Assembly: GCA_964579325.1 (NCBI GenBank)
Contig: CAZOHN010000009.1
Span: 1 to 41,977 of the forward strand
Direction of reading: 5' to 3'
DNA: 41,977 nucleotides
Origin: CAZOHN01 sp964579325
GTDB lineage: Bacteria > Pseudomonadota > Alphaproteobacteria > Rhodobacterales > Rhodobacteraceae
The position numbers and the translations under genes were made by a program. Shown piece by piece: positions 35,176-41,977 of this stretch. The notes beneath the pieces are model-generated. The model was not told the DNA's origin. It worked only from the letters and a program-made list of their open reading frames with translations, and did not search any database. Within the stretch, counting starts at the first letter, position 1. Each line of letters begins with the position of its first letter.

Positions 35176-35769
35176 ATGACCCTTGTTCTCGCCTCGACAT
35201 CCACCATTCGGCGGTCACTCCTCATCGGGGCCGGCGTGAAGGTCGACTGCATCGCACCCCGTGTCGATGAGGAAAACCTACGAGTTTCGCTTGAGGCCGA
35301 GGGCGCTCGCCCGCGCGAAATCGCTGACGCCCTGGCTGATGCCAAGGCCCGAAAGGTAGCCGAACGGTTCGAGGAGGCAATTGTGATCGGCTGCGATCAG
35401 GTTCTCGACCTCGACGGCCGGGTCCTTGCGAAGCCGGCCAGTCTTGCCGAGGCGGAGACGCAACTCCGCGCGCTCCGGGCGCGAGCCCATAAACTCCACA
35501 CGGCCGCGGTAGTCTACGATAAAGGCAAGCCCGTTTGGCGACACATCGGGGATGCCCGCCTGACGATGCGGCCCTTCTCGGACCGCTTCCTGTCCGGATA
35601 TCTCGCGCGCAACGGCGACGGGCTTCTGGAGACGGTCGGCGGATACAAGCTCGAAGAAGAGGGCATTCGCCTGTTCGACCGAATTGAAGGAGACCACTTC
35701 GTGATCCTCGGCCTTCCGCTCCTCGAGATTCTGGCCTATCTGGGCCTGAGGGGAGTGATCGAGACGTGA
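35176..35769 (+). CDS. maf: Maf-family nucleotide pyrophosphatase
   Basis: 197-residue Maf/HAM1-like house-cleaning pyrophosphatase. It starts TLVLASTSTIRRSLLIGAG and has the catalytic region AIVIGCDQVLDLDGRVLAKP. The CDQV form, rather than ADTVV, is closer to the YceF-like group that acts on m7GTP than to the dTTP/UTP group, but this is a motif-level inference. Later blocks are HKLHTAAVV and GGYKLEEEGIRLFDRIEGDH. It is the first gene of a rightward, overlapping series maf-aroE-coaE-dnaQ beginning at the candidate origin. Confidence 0.94.
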   Translation: MTLVLASTSTIRRSLLIGAGVKVDCIAPRVDEENLRVSLEAEGARPREIADALADAKARKVAERFEEAIVIGCDQVLDLDGRVLAKPASLAEAETQLRALRARAHKLHTAAVVYDKGKPVWRHIGDARLTMRPFSDRFLSGYLARNGDGLLETVGGYKLEEEGIRLFDRIEGDHFVILGLPLLEILAYLGLRGVIET

Positions 35770-36602
35770 GCGAAGGCAAGATACCTCTGGCCGGCGTAGT
35801 CGGATCGCCCGTGTCGCATTCCCGGTCGCCGGCGCTCCATTCGCATTGGCTCCGCCAGTACGGCCTGCGGGGCTTCTACATTCCCATGGATGTGGCCCAG
35901 GCCGATCTTCCGAAGGTCCTCGATGCATTTCCGCGCGCGGGATTCGTCGGGGTGAACGTCACGATTCCCCACAAGGAAGCCGTGCTGGGCATCGCCGACC
36001 TCATCACCGACCGCGCGGCCCTCATCGGTGCGGCGAATACCCTGATCTTCCGCGCCGACGGAAAGATCCACGCCGACAACACCGACGGTTTCGGCTTCAT
36101 CGAGAACCTGCGCCAGAATGCCCCCAACTGGACGCCCAAGGCAGGCCCGGCTGCAGTGCTGGGTGCAGGGGGGGCAGCCCGGGCCGTCGTGGCCTCGCTG
36201 CTTGAAACCGGGGCGCCCGAAGTGCGAATCTGCAACCGGACGCGCGCCCGTGCCGATGTCCTGCGCGACAGCTTCGGCAACCGCGTTGTCGTCTACGACT
36301 GGGTGCAGGCAGGGAACATGATCGAAGACTGTGCGACCGTGGTGAACACCACCTCGCTCGGCATGGTTGGCAAACCCGAACTTCGGGTCCCCCTCGACGG
36401 GCTCATGCGGACGGCGGTCGTCACCGATCTTGTCTATGCGCCGCTGCGCACCAGATTTCTCGACATCGCAGCTGAGATGGGCTGCGTTACCGTGGATGGG
36501 CTTGGCATGCTTCTGCACCAGGCCGTCCCGGCCTTCGAGCGCTGGTTCGGCATGCGGCCTGTCGTCGATGACAGCACCCGCGCCGCGGTGTTGCGCGCAT
36601 GA
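35766..36602 (+). CDS. aroE: Shikimate dehydrogenase
   Basis: 278-residue NADPH-dependent enzyme of the shikimate pathway. The substrate site is VGSPVSHSRSPALHSHWL, the catalytic lysine is in VNVTIPHKEAV, and ADNTDGFGF contains the partner aspartate. The cofactor loop is VLGAGGAARAVVASL with the NADP-type CNRTRARA. The start is GTG at 35766, in a GTGA overlap with the maf stop. Confidence 0.97.
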   Translation: MSEGKIPLAGVVGSPVSHSRSPALHSHWLRQYGLRGFYIPMDVAQADLPKVLDAFPRAGFVGVNVTIPHKEAVLGIADLITDRAALIGAANTLIFRADGKIHADNTDGFGFIENLRQNAPNWTPKAGPAAVLGAGGAARAVVASLLETGAPEVRICNRTRARADVLRDSFGNRVVVYDWVQAGNMIEDCATVVNTTSLGMVGKPELRVPLDGLMRTAVVTDLVYAPLRTRFLDIAAEMGCVTVDGLGMLLHQAVPAFERWFGMRPVVDDSTRAAVLRA

Positions 36603-37201
36603 GGCCATTTCTTCTTGGCCTTACCGGGTCGATCGGAATGGGAAAGTCGACCACCTCACAGCTGTTTCGCGATGCCGGGATCCCCGTATGGGACGCCGAC
36701 GAAACCGTGCACCGCCTCTATTCAACCGGGGGCGAGGGTGCCGCTGCCATAGGGAGACTGAGGCCGGGCGCCGTGGGAGAGTCCGGGGTCGACCGCGCGG
36801 CACTCAAGCGCTGGATCGCTGCAGAGCCCGGGGCTCTGACGCGGATCGAGGCTGCAATCCATCCACTCGTCGCAGCCGACCGGGCGGCCTTCATCGCGAC
36901 GGCAGAGGCAAACGGCGACACGCTGGTCGTGCTTGATGTCCCGCTCCTCTACGAGACCGGCGCGGACGAGGAGATGGATGCCGTTCTCGTTGTGACAGCG
37001 CCGCCAGAGGTGCAACGCAGCCGCGTCCTTTCACGGCCGGGCATGACGGCGGAGATCTTCGAGGCGCTGCTTGCAAAACAGGTTCCGGATGCCGAGAAAC
37101 GGCGCAGGGCGGACTTCATCCTTGAAACCGAAAGTCTAGAGGCGGCGTGCGCCCGAGTGACCGAGTTGGTGCAGCAGCTGAGGCAGTCCCGCAATGCGTG
37201 A
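36599..37201 (+). CDS. coaE: Dephospho-CoA kinase
   Basis: 200-residue kinase for the last step of coenzyme A synthesis. P-loop GLTGSIGMGKSTTSQLF, then the family-typical GIPVWDADETVHRLY, LDVPLLYETGAD and a lid region VQRSRVLSRPGMT. It overlaps the aroE stop by four bases and the dnaQ start by eight, so it is translated with its neighbours. Confidence 0.97.
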   Translation: MRPFLLGLTGSIGMGKSTTSQLFRDAGIPVWDADETVHRLYSTGGEGAAAIGRLRPGAVGESGVDRAALKRWIAAEPGALTRIEAAIHPLVAADRAAFIATAEANGDTLVVLDVPLLYETGADEEMDAVLVVTAPPEVQRSRVLSRPGMTAEIFEALLAKQVPDAEKRRRADFILETESLEAACARVTELVQQLRQSRNA

Positions 37202-37880
37202 GATCGTCCTGGATACCGAGACCACGGGCTTCGATCCCGGGGAAGGCGACCGGATCGTCGAGATCGGCGCGGTGGAGCTCTGGAACCACCTTCCCACGGG
37301 GCGGATCTACCACCAGTACGTGAATCCGGAGCGGTCGATGCCGCAGGCCGCGTTTGAGGTCCACGGGCTTGGCGATGACTTCCTGCGCGACAAGCCGACG
37401 TTCCGCGAGGTCGCGGCTGCCTTCGTCGCGTTCATCGGCGATGCGCGGCTGGTAATCCACAACGCCGCCTTCGACATGAAGTTCATCAACGCGGAACTGG
37501 GCTGGGTAAGCCTCGTGCCGATACCCTGGAACCGCGCCATCGACACCCTCGCGATCGCCCGCGCGAAGTTTCCCGGATCGCCTGCCTCGCTCGACGCGCT
37601 CTGCCGCCGCTTTGGCATCGACAACTCCGGCCGCGAGAAGCATGGCGCGCTGCTCGACAGCGAACTGCTCGCCGAGGTCTACCTCGAGCTTGTCGGTGGA
37701 CGGCAGCCTGATTTTGCGCTGTCGATCTCGACAGCTGGGCCCGCGTCAAGCGGAGAGGACTGGCGTCCCCGCCCCCGTTCGACACCCCTCGCCCCACGGC
37801 TTACCGCACAGGAACTTGCCCGCCACGAAGCCTTCGTGGCGGCGCTTGGCGAGTCCGCGCAGTGGAAGACGATCAGCTGA
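37194..37880 (+). CDS. dnaQ: DNA polymerase III epsilon subunit (proofreading exonuclease)
   Basis: 228-residue DEDDh exonuclease, the proofreading subunit of the replicative polymerase. Exo I is LDTETTGFDPGEGDRIVEIG, Exo II is VIHNAAFDMKFINAEL and Exo III is HGALLDSELLAEVY with the general-base histidine. The C-terminal 50 residues are a linker and the probable alpha-subunit binding peptide (LARHEAFVAAL). It is the last gene of the maf-aroE-coaE-dnaQ run and overlaps the 3' end of secB by eight bases. Confidence 0.97.
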   Translation: MREIVLDTETTGFDPGEGDRIVEIGAVELWNHLPTGRIYHQYVNPERSMPQAAFEVHGLGDDFLRDKPTFREVAAAFVAFIGDARLVIHNAAFDMKFINAELGWVSLVPIPWNRAIDTLAIARAKFPGSPASLDALCRRFGIDNSGREKHGALLDSELLAEVYLELVGGRQPDFALSISTAGPASSGEDWRPRPRSTPLAPRLTAQELARHEAFVAALGESAQWKTIS

Positions 37881-38379
37881 CCTGCTGCGGCTGTTGCTGC
37901 GCCCGTCGCGCGATTTCGGCGCGGTAGATCGCCATGAAATCCACGACGTCGATGTTGACGGGCGGGAAGCCCCCGTCGCGCGTGACGTCGCTGACGATGC
38001 GCCGCACGAACGGGAACAGGATGCGTGGGCATTCGATCATGAGGAACGGGTGAAGCTGCGCATCCGGCAGGCCCTCGATGTGAAAGACGCCGGCGTAGTC
38101 GAGTTCGAGCAGGAACAACACGTCCCCGCCTGCCCGGTTCTTCGATTCGACCTTGAATTTCAGGATCACTTCGAACTGGTGGTCCTGCGCCCGCTTCTTG
38201 GCGTCAAGGTTCACCTGGACCTGAATCTCGGGTTGCACATCGGACTGCGTTCCCTTGGTCGCCAGAACGTTCTCGAACGACATGTCCCGGATATACTGCG
38301 CAAGTACCTGCATCTTCATGGTTTGCGCGGCCTGGGCCGCCTGATCGCCGCTGCCCGTCGTCCCGTTACCTTCGGTCAT
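37873..38379 (-). CDS. secB: Protein-export chaperone SecB
   Basis: 168-residue tetrameric chaperone that keeps precursors unfolded for SecA. Family blocks are QYIRDMSFENVLA, VQVNLDAKKRAQDHQFEVIL, YAGVFHIEGLPDAQLHPFLM and CPRILFPFVRRIVSDVTRDG, with the C-terminal FMAIYRAEIARRAQQQ. A GGAAG site lies before the ATG at 38379. It converges on dnaQ. Confidence 0.97.
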   Translation of the reverse strand: MTEGNGTTGSGDQAAQAAQTMKMQVLAQYIRDMSFENVLATKGTQSDVQPEIQVQVNLDAKKRAQDHQFEVILKFKVESKNRAGGDVLFLLELDYAGVFHIEGLPDAQLHPFLMIECPRILFPFVRRIVSDVTRDGGFPPVNIDVVDFMAIYRAEIARRAQQQPQQVS

Positions 38380-38411
38380 GATTCAAACTTCCGTAATTGA
38401 GATTGGCGCGC

Positions 38412-38440
38412 TCTCTAGCAGCTAAGCCGCCCTGCCTCAA
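38412..38440 (-). promoter_or_regulatory. Candidate secB promoter
   Basis: Minus-strand TTGAGG (38435-38440) and TAGAGA (38412-38417) with a 17-base spacer, about 33 bases before the secB start. The -35 overlaps the fxsA stop codon. Weak match, by eye. Confidence 0.25.
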
Positions 38441-38925
38441 TGCCGCGTCCAGCCCGATGGCCGGTGCGTGACGCGCGGTTCGGGCACAGCCTCCTCGGCC
38501 TCCCCGTCGATGATTTCGCCACCCGGGTCTGGCTGTCCCGGACGTTGCCCGGATGCCCGCCCGTAAACGAAGATGCTGGCGTGTGCGCGGCGGCGGACGC
38601 CTCGGATGATGGCAGTCCGCACCCTTGGAACGAGCAGGGCGAAGCCAACGGCATCGGTGAAAAAGCCCGGGGTCAGGAGCAGCGCGCCCGCTAGCAAGAT
38701 CATGGCCCCGCCAGCCAGCGGCTCGGTCGGGTCGTTCAGGGTCTCCATCGCGCGTCGGAGATCCAGCAGCGCCCGAGTCCCCTGTGTACGTACCAGCGCG
38801 GCACCCAGGGCAGCGGTCCCGATCACGATCGCGAGGGTCGCCCAGAGGCCGATCACCCCGCCAACCTGAACGAAGAGCGCGATTTCGATCAGCGGAATCG
38901 CAAGGAACAGTACAAAGAGCCACAT
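38437..38925 (-). CDS. fxsA: FxsA-family membrane protein
   Basis: 162-residue inner-membrane protein. Three to four hydrophobic segments occur in the first 110 residues (MWLFVLFLAIPLIEIALFV, GLWATLAIVIGTAALGAALV, LAGGAMILLAGALLLTPGFF). The LTPGFFTDAVGFALLVPxxR block is diagnostic of FxsA, named for an effect on phage F exclusion of T7 when overproduced; its normal job is not known. A charged, disordered tail follows. The ATG at 38925 has GGGGGAGA upstream. It is divergent from the Tim44-like gene. Confidence 0.92.
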   Translation of the reverse strand: MWLFVLFLAIPLIEIALFVQVGGVIGLWATLAIVIGTAALGAALVRTQGTRALLDLRRAMETLNDPTEPLAGGAMILLAGALLLTPGFFTDAVGFALLVPRVRTAIIRGVRRRAHASIFVYGRASGQRPGQPDPGGEIIDGEAEEAVPEPRVTHRPSGWTRH

Positions 38926-39023
38926 GACGGTCTCCCCCGACCCCGGTGGACTTGACCGGGCGCAGCACCTACATATGTGCGGACCGCCGAACAACAAAGC
39001 CCGACGCCCCAAGCGAGGACAGC

Positions 39024-39692
39024 ATGAACTCCGCCATCATCCAGCTCCTTGTTCTCGCGGGTATCGCGATATTCCTGATCCTGCGCCTCCGCAGCGTCCT
39101 TGGAACGCGCGAGGGATTCGAGAAACCGCCAACTCCGCTGCCAGGCCAGGCCGAGACGGGCCGCAGGGTCCGGCGCGATTTTGAGGTGATCGACGGCGGG
39201 CCGGACCGCGACATAACGGACCACGTTGCCGAAGGCACCGAGTCGGCTAAGGCCTTTTCCGCCATGAAGCTGGCGGAGCCGGGGTTCAGCTTGGGCGAGT
39301 TCCTCCACGGCGCGCGCGGGGCTTACGAGATGATCCTGATGGCGTTCGAGCGCGGCGATCTGGAAAGCGTCCGACCCTTCCTTGCAGACGAGGTCTACGA
39401 GGCGTTCGAGGAGGTCGTCGAGGCGCGCCGCCGTGAAGGGCTCAAGGTGGAAGCAAGCTTCGTGGGCCTGCGCGAGATCACGGTGTCCGATGCCACCTTC
39501 GATCCCGAAAGCGCCGATGCAGAGATCACGGTGCGCTTCCTGGGCGAGCTGACCTCCGCGGTCCGCGATGCCTCGGGCGCAATCGTCGAGGGATCGACGA
39601 CGGAGATCAAACGCCAGAAGGACGTCTGGACCTTCTCTCGCCGCATGGGCGTGAACGACCCCAACTGGCAGCTTGTGGCCACGGGCGACTGA
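39024..39692 (+). CDS. timA: Tim44-like domain protein (TimA)
   Basis: 222-residue protein with an N-terminal membrane helix (SAIIQLLVLAGIAIFLILRL), a charged linker, and a C-terminal Tim44-like domain from about residue 75 (FLHGARGAYEMILMAFERGD, VRPFLADEVYEAFEEVVEAR, VSDATFDPESADAEITVRF). Alphaproteobacterial members are relatives of the mitochondrial import protein Tim44; a role in membrane protein quality or translocation has been proposed. The ATG at 39024 follows GCGAGGAC. The placement next to secB fits a protein-trafficking theme. It is followed after one base by mltA. Confidence 0.9.
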   Translation: MNSAIIQLLVLAGIAIFLILRLRSVLGTREGFEKPPTPLPGQAETGRRVRRDFEVIDGGPDRDITDHVAEGTESAKAFSAMKLAEPGFSLGEFLHGARGAYEMILMAFERGDLESVRPFLADEVYEAFEEVVEARRREGLKVEASFVGLREITVSDATFDPESADAEITVRFLGELTSAVRDASGAIVEGSTTEIKRQKDVWTFSRRMGVNDPNWQLVATGD

Positions 39693-39693
39693 C

Positions 39694-40644
39694 ATGCGGG
39701 CGACCGGGACGGGGTCGCCGGCACCTTTCGTGTCAGCGCGCCCGGGGGTCTGGCCCGACGAGAACGCGGCATTGGCTCTCGCGGCGTTTCTGCAGACCGC
39801 TGACCTGATCACAGATCCGGTGTGGCGTGAGGTGGTGGACAGAGCCACTACCATCCGCGATGCCGACGCCTTCTTCCGGGACTGCCTCCGACCTGCTCCG
39901 ACGATCGAAAACGTCCTCTTCACAGGGTACCACGAGCCGGACCTGCTGGCCTCCCGCGTCGCAACCGAGCGTTTTCGTTTTCCTGTTTGCCGGCTCCCAG
40001 ACGGTCTGGCTGGCGGCACACTCTGGCATGATCGGGCAGAAATAGAGACGAAGTCCCTGACACGAGGCCTCGAAATCGCGTGGCTTGATGACCCGCTCGA
40101 GGCGTTTCTCCTCCAGGTCCAGGGGTCGGGTCGGCTCCGGTTCCCTGACGGAGAGACAATCCGCGTCGGTTACGCCGGCACGAACGGCCACCCCTACCGT
40201 TCGATCGGCGCAGAGCTTGTGCGTCTGGGGGAGGTGCCGCCCGATCGAATGGACATCGACGCGATCCGCCGGTGGTGCCTTGCCAATCCGGAGCGGCGCA
40301 CCTGGTTGCTGCAGCACAACCCCTCTTTTGTCTTCTTCCGCGTTCTCGACCTGTCCCCCGAAAGCGGCCCTCTCGGTTCGATGGGCCGGCCCGTGACGGC
40401 GCGCCGCAGCATCGCGGTCGATCCGTCCCGTGTTCCGCTCGGCGCGCCTGTCTGGGTCGAGGTAGACGGACCTCAGCGCTTCGCCCGGCTGATGATCGCC
40501 CAGGATACCGGCTCGGCCATCAAGGGGCCGCAACGTGCCGACATCTTCTTCGGTTGCGGCGTCGAGGCCGCTCGGCTCGCGGGGGAGCTGAAGTCCAGCG
40601 GGCGCATGACCGTACTGCTGCCCCGCAGGTCGACCGGATCATGA
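39694..40644 (+). CDS. mltA: Membrane-bound lytic transglycosylase A homologue, no visible export signal
   Basis: 316-residue MltA-type enzyme that cleaves peptidoglycan glycan strands to 1,6-anhydro products. The MltA barrel is seen in NVLFTGYHEPDLLAS and AFLLQVQGSGRLRFPDG. The C-terminal 3D domain is ITARRSIAVDPxxxPLGxPVW-like (here TARRSIAVDPSRVPLGAPVW), and the catalytic aspartates lie in AQDTGSAIKG and ADIFFGCG. MltA proteins are normally lipoproteins, but this frame begins MRATGTGSPAPFVSARPGVW with no hydrophobic stretch or lipobox, directly after timA. Either the protein is not exported in the usual way, or the 5' end was lost. It overlaps smr by four bases. Confidence 0.9.
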   Translation: MRATGTGSPAPFVSARPGVWPDENAALALAAFLQTADLITDPVWREVVDRATTIRDADAFFRDCLRPAPTIENVLFTGYHEPDLLASRVATERFRFPVCRLPDGLAGGTLWHDRAEIETKSLTRGLEIAWLDDPLEAFLLQVQGSGRLRFPDGETIRVGYAGTNGHPYRSIGAELVRLGEVPPDRMDIDAIRRWCLANPERRTWLLQHNPSFVFFRVLDLSPESGPLGSMGRPVTARRSIAVDPSRVPLGAPVWVEVDGPQRFARLMIAQDTGSAIKGPQRADIFFGCGVEAARLAGELKSSGRMTVLLPRRSTGS

Positions 40645-41261
40645 CCCGACGTCGCCCTCGGGGGTTGCGCCCGGACGAAGCCGAACTCTGGGGGCGCGTG
40701 GTGGAGACCGCCCGCCCGCTCGATCCCGCAAGGTCGGACAGGAACCCCCTCGTCCTGCCTGCGCCGCGGGAGCATCCGCCGCGCCCGGCGGATCACCTGC
40801 CGCACGCCCCGACGGCGATGAAACTCCGCCCGCACGGCGCTCCGGAGCCTGCCACGAGGGTCTTTCTGCAGCCCGGCCCGGCGGACCGCGTCGCCGGCGA
40901 ACCGGTGCGCATGGACCGCAAGGCCTTCGACCGCCTTGTCCGCGGCAAGCTGAAGCCGGAAGCCCGGATTGACCTCCACGGAATGACCGTTGCCGAAGCG
41001 CACTCGGCACTGCTTCGCACAATCCTGCGCGCCCAGGCCGAAGGCATGCGCCTGGTGCTGGTCGTGACCGGAAAGGGGCGCGACCGCGATGAAGGCGGCC
41101 CGATTCCTGCGCCGAGGGGCATTCTGCGCCACCAGGTCCCGCAATGGCTCCGCCAACCGCCGTTGGCGCCGGCCGTGCTTCAGGTGGCGGAGGCGCACCA
41201 GAGGCATGGCGGGGGCGGCGCGTACTACGTTTATCTCCGCCGAAATCCGCGCGCGGTCTAG
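40641..41261 (+). CDS. Smr domain protein
   Basis: 206-residue protein with a proline- and arginine-rich, probably disordered first half (to about residue 90) and a C-terminal Smr domain: ARIDLHGMTVAEAHSALLRT (about 106-125), VLVVTGKGRDRD (about 140) and the strand GGGGAYYVYLRRN. Smr domains bind or cleave nucleic acids; the LDLHGMT and TGKG motifs are intact in form. It starts in the mltA stop (ATGA). Its 3' end overlaps the hydrolase on the other strand by four bases. Its physiological substrate is unknown. Confidence 0.92.
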   Translation: MTRRRPRGLRPDEAELWGRVVETARPLDPARSDRNPLVLPAPREHPPRPADHLPHAPTAMKLRPHGAPEPATRVFLQPGPADRVAGEPVRMDRKAFDRLVRGKLKPEARIDLHGMTVAEAHSALLRTILRAQAEGMRLVLVVTGKGRDRDEGGPIPAPRGILRHQVPQWLRQPPLAPAVLQVAEAHQRHGGGGAYYVYLRRNPRAV

Positions 41262-41977
41262 TCGAGGATCCCTGCGACCGGGCTGAGGATGATCGCCGTC
41301 GCATTCTGGAGTGTCAGGATTGTCCCGGGGAACAGACCCGCCCTCCCCGATCGGTCGGTCCCAAGCGCCTGATCCACGGCGGGGACATTGCCAAGCAGCC
41401 GCATGAGCGTCGGCGATCGGGCCACGGAGAAATGATTGAGCCCGCCGGCGCTCGCAAAGGCCGACACATCGAGGACGATCACCTTGAGATCGGCGAGGCG
41501 ACCGAAGTCCTCGAGGTTCCCCAGCCGCGCCCGTTGCCCCGTAAGCCGGGCGGAAAGGCCCAGGGCGCGGTCTCGCCGGGACGTGAAGATGATGAACGGA
41601 TCGGGAAGGCGCCCGATCCGGCGCGCTTGGGCGCGGAAGACGTCTACGTCGAGGTCGGGCGAGAACAGGACGACAGCCTGCACAAGGCTCTGCGCCCGGC
41701 CTGCCGCCCCAATCTCTATCTGCCGAAGGGTTTCCATAGCCAGAAGCGACCCCATCGAGTGGGCGATCAAGGTGACGTGATCCGCCCCGGCGTCCCGGAT
41801 TTGCGACAGCAGGCGCTCGAGGCCGTCGCGCGCATGCAGTACACTGTCGCGGTCATACGCATAGTTGAGAGGTTGCGCCGCGGAGGGCCAGGAATAGTGG
41901 GCCGCAAGACCAGGCAAATCGAGATCGTGGCTGATCTGCGCGACCCTGAAGACCCCATCGGCGAAGGTGTTGTTGAA
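41258..41977 (-). CDS. Alpha/beta hydrolase (DUF900-type), 5' end beyond window
   Basis: The visible 239 codons run in frame to the window end without a start, so the N-terminus is missing. The first visible residues are FNNTFADGVFRVAQISHDL, the start of a DUF900 alpha/beta hydrolase core, followed by YSWPSA and the nucleophile elbow LIAHSMGSLLAMETL. The acid and catalytic histidine regions are likely LDVSAF and GLNHFSVARS. Members are predicted lipases or esterases, often lipoproteins, with no agreed substrate. A lipobox, if any, would be outside this window. Confidence 0.88.
   Translation of the reverse strand, partial: FNNTFADGVFRVAQISHDLDLPGLAAHYSWPSAAQPLNYAYDRDSVLHARDGLERLLSQIRDAGADHVTLIAHSMGSLLAMETLRQIEIGAAGRAQSLVQAVVLFSPDLDVDVFRAQARRIGRLPDPFIIFTSRRDRALGLSARLTGQRARLGNLEDFGRLADLKVIVLDVSAFASAGGLNHFSVARSPTLMRLLGNVPAVDQALGTDRSGRAGLFPGTILTLQNATAIILSPVAGILD

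Overview
The window is a high-GC chromosomal segment of an alphaproteobacterium, most likely a member of the Rhodobacteraceae (Rhodobacterales). The evidence is the gene order rho / mnmE-mnmG-rsmG-parA-parB on one side and maf-aroE-coaE-dnaQ-secB-fxsA-timA(Tim44-like)-mltA-smr on the other, tightly packed genes with 4-base ATGA overlaps, and the style of the proteins (Hint-domain protein, SpoIIE-type response regulator, alphaproteobacterial CCA enzyme, HemJ). It is core, origin-proximal chromosome. I saw no tRNA, rRNA, CRISPR array, transposase, phage or integrase gene. One run of exactly 100 N (14478-14577) marks an assembly gap inside a repeat-coding gene.

Layout. 1-1.84 kb: two L,D-transpeptidases flank a CAP-domain lipoprotein (envelope/peptidoglycan group). 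1.9-2.7 kb: a NaChBac-type voltage-gated sodium channel. 2.75-10.6 kb: a long minus-strand chain, read from the right: hslO (Hsp33), a CoA-pyrophosphatase-type NUDIX enzyme, cca, then after a 185-base leader region two tandem ABC exporter half-transporters and an iron-sulfur rRNA m5U methyltransferase. 10.6-12.9 kb: a small NUDIX protein, then a receiver-SpoIIE phosphatase facing an HPt protein. 12.9-17.8 kb: ilvA, a secreted Gly/Asn-rich repeat protein, argG and a Hint-domain protein. 17.8-22.9 kb: a sulfotransferase-like protein with a class IV aminotransferase, an exported MsrA, and mutS. 22.9-27.4 kb: grpE and hrcA (stress), then rph-rdgB-hemW and a DUF454 membrane protein.

27.4-34.7 kb is the origin-proximal cluster, all on the minus strand: hemJ, rho, mnmE, mnmG, rsmG, parA, parB. 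Two perfect 16-bp parS sites lie inside the first codons of mnmG and near the 5' end of rsmG. The only gene-free stretch above 300 bases, 34739-35175, separates this leftward block from the rightward block maf-aroE-coaE-dnaQ. It holds a purine-rich tract, DnaA-box-like nonamers and an 18-bp palindrome, and is the best candidate for the chromosomal replication origin. 35.2-42 kb: maf, aroE, coaE and dnaQ, then secB, fxsA, timA, mltA, smr, and an alpha/beta hydrolase cut by the window end.

Most genes are housekeeping. The less ordinary items are: a 10-codon open frame with a strong ribosome binding site buried in a hairpin ahead of the ABC exporter pair (7732-7780); a class IV aminotransferase that appears to lack the usual PLP-pyridine glutamate, coupled to a sulfotransferase-like gene; a MltA reading frame without an export signal; and the SpoIIE-type response regulator/HPt pair.
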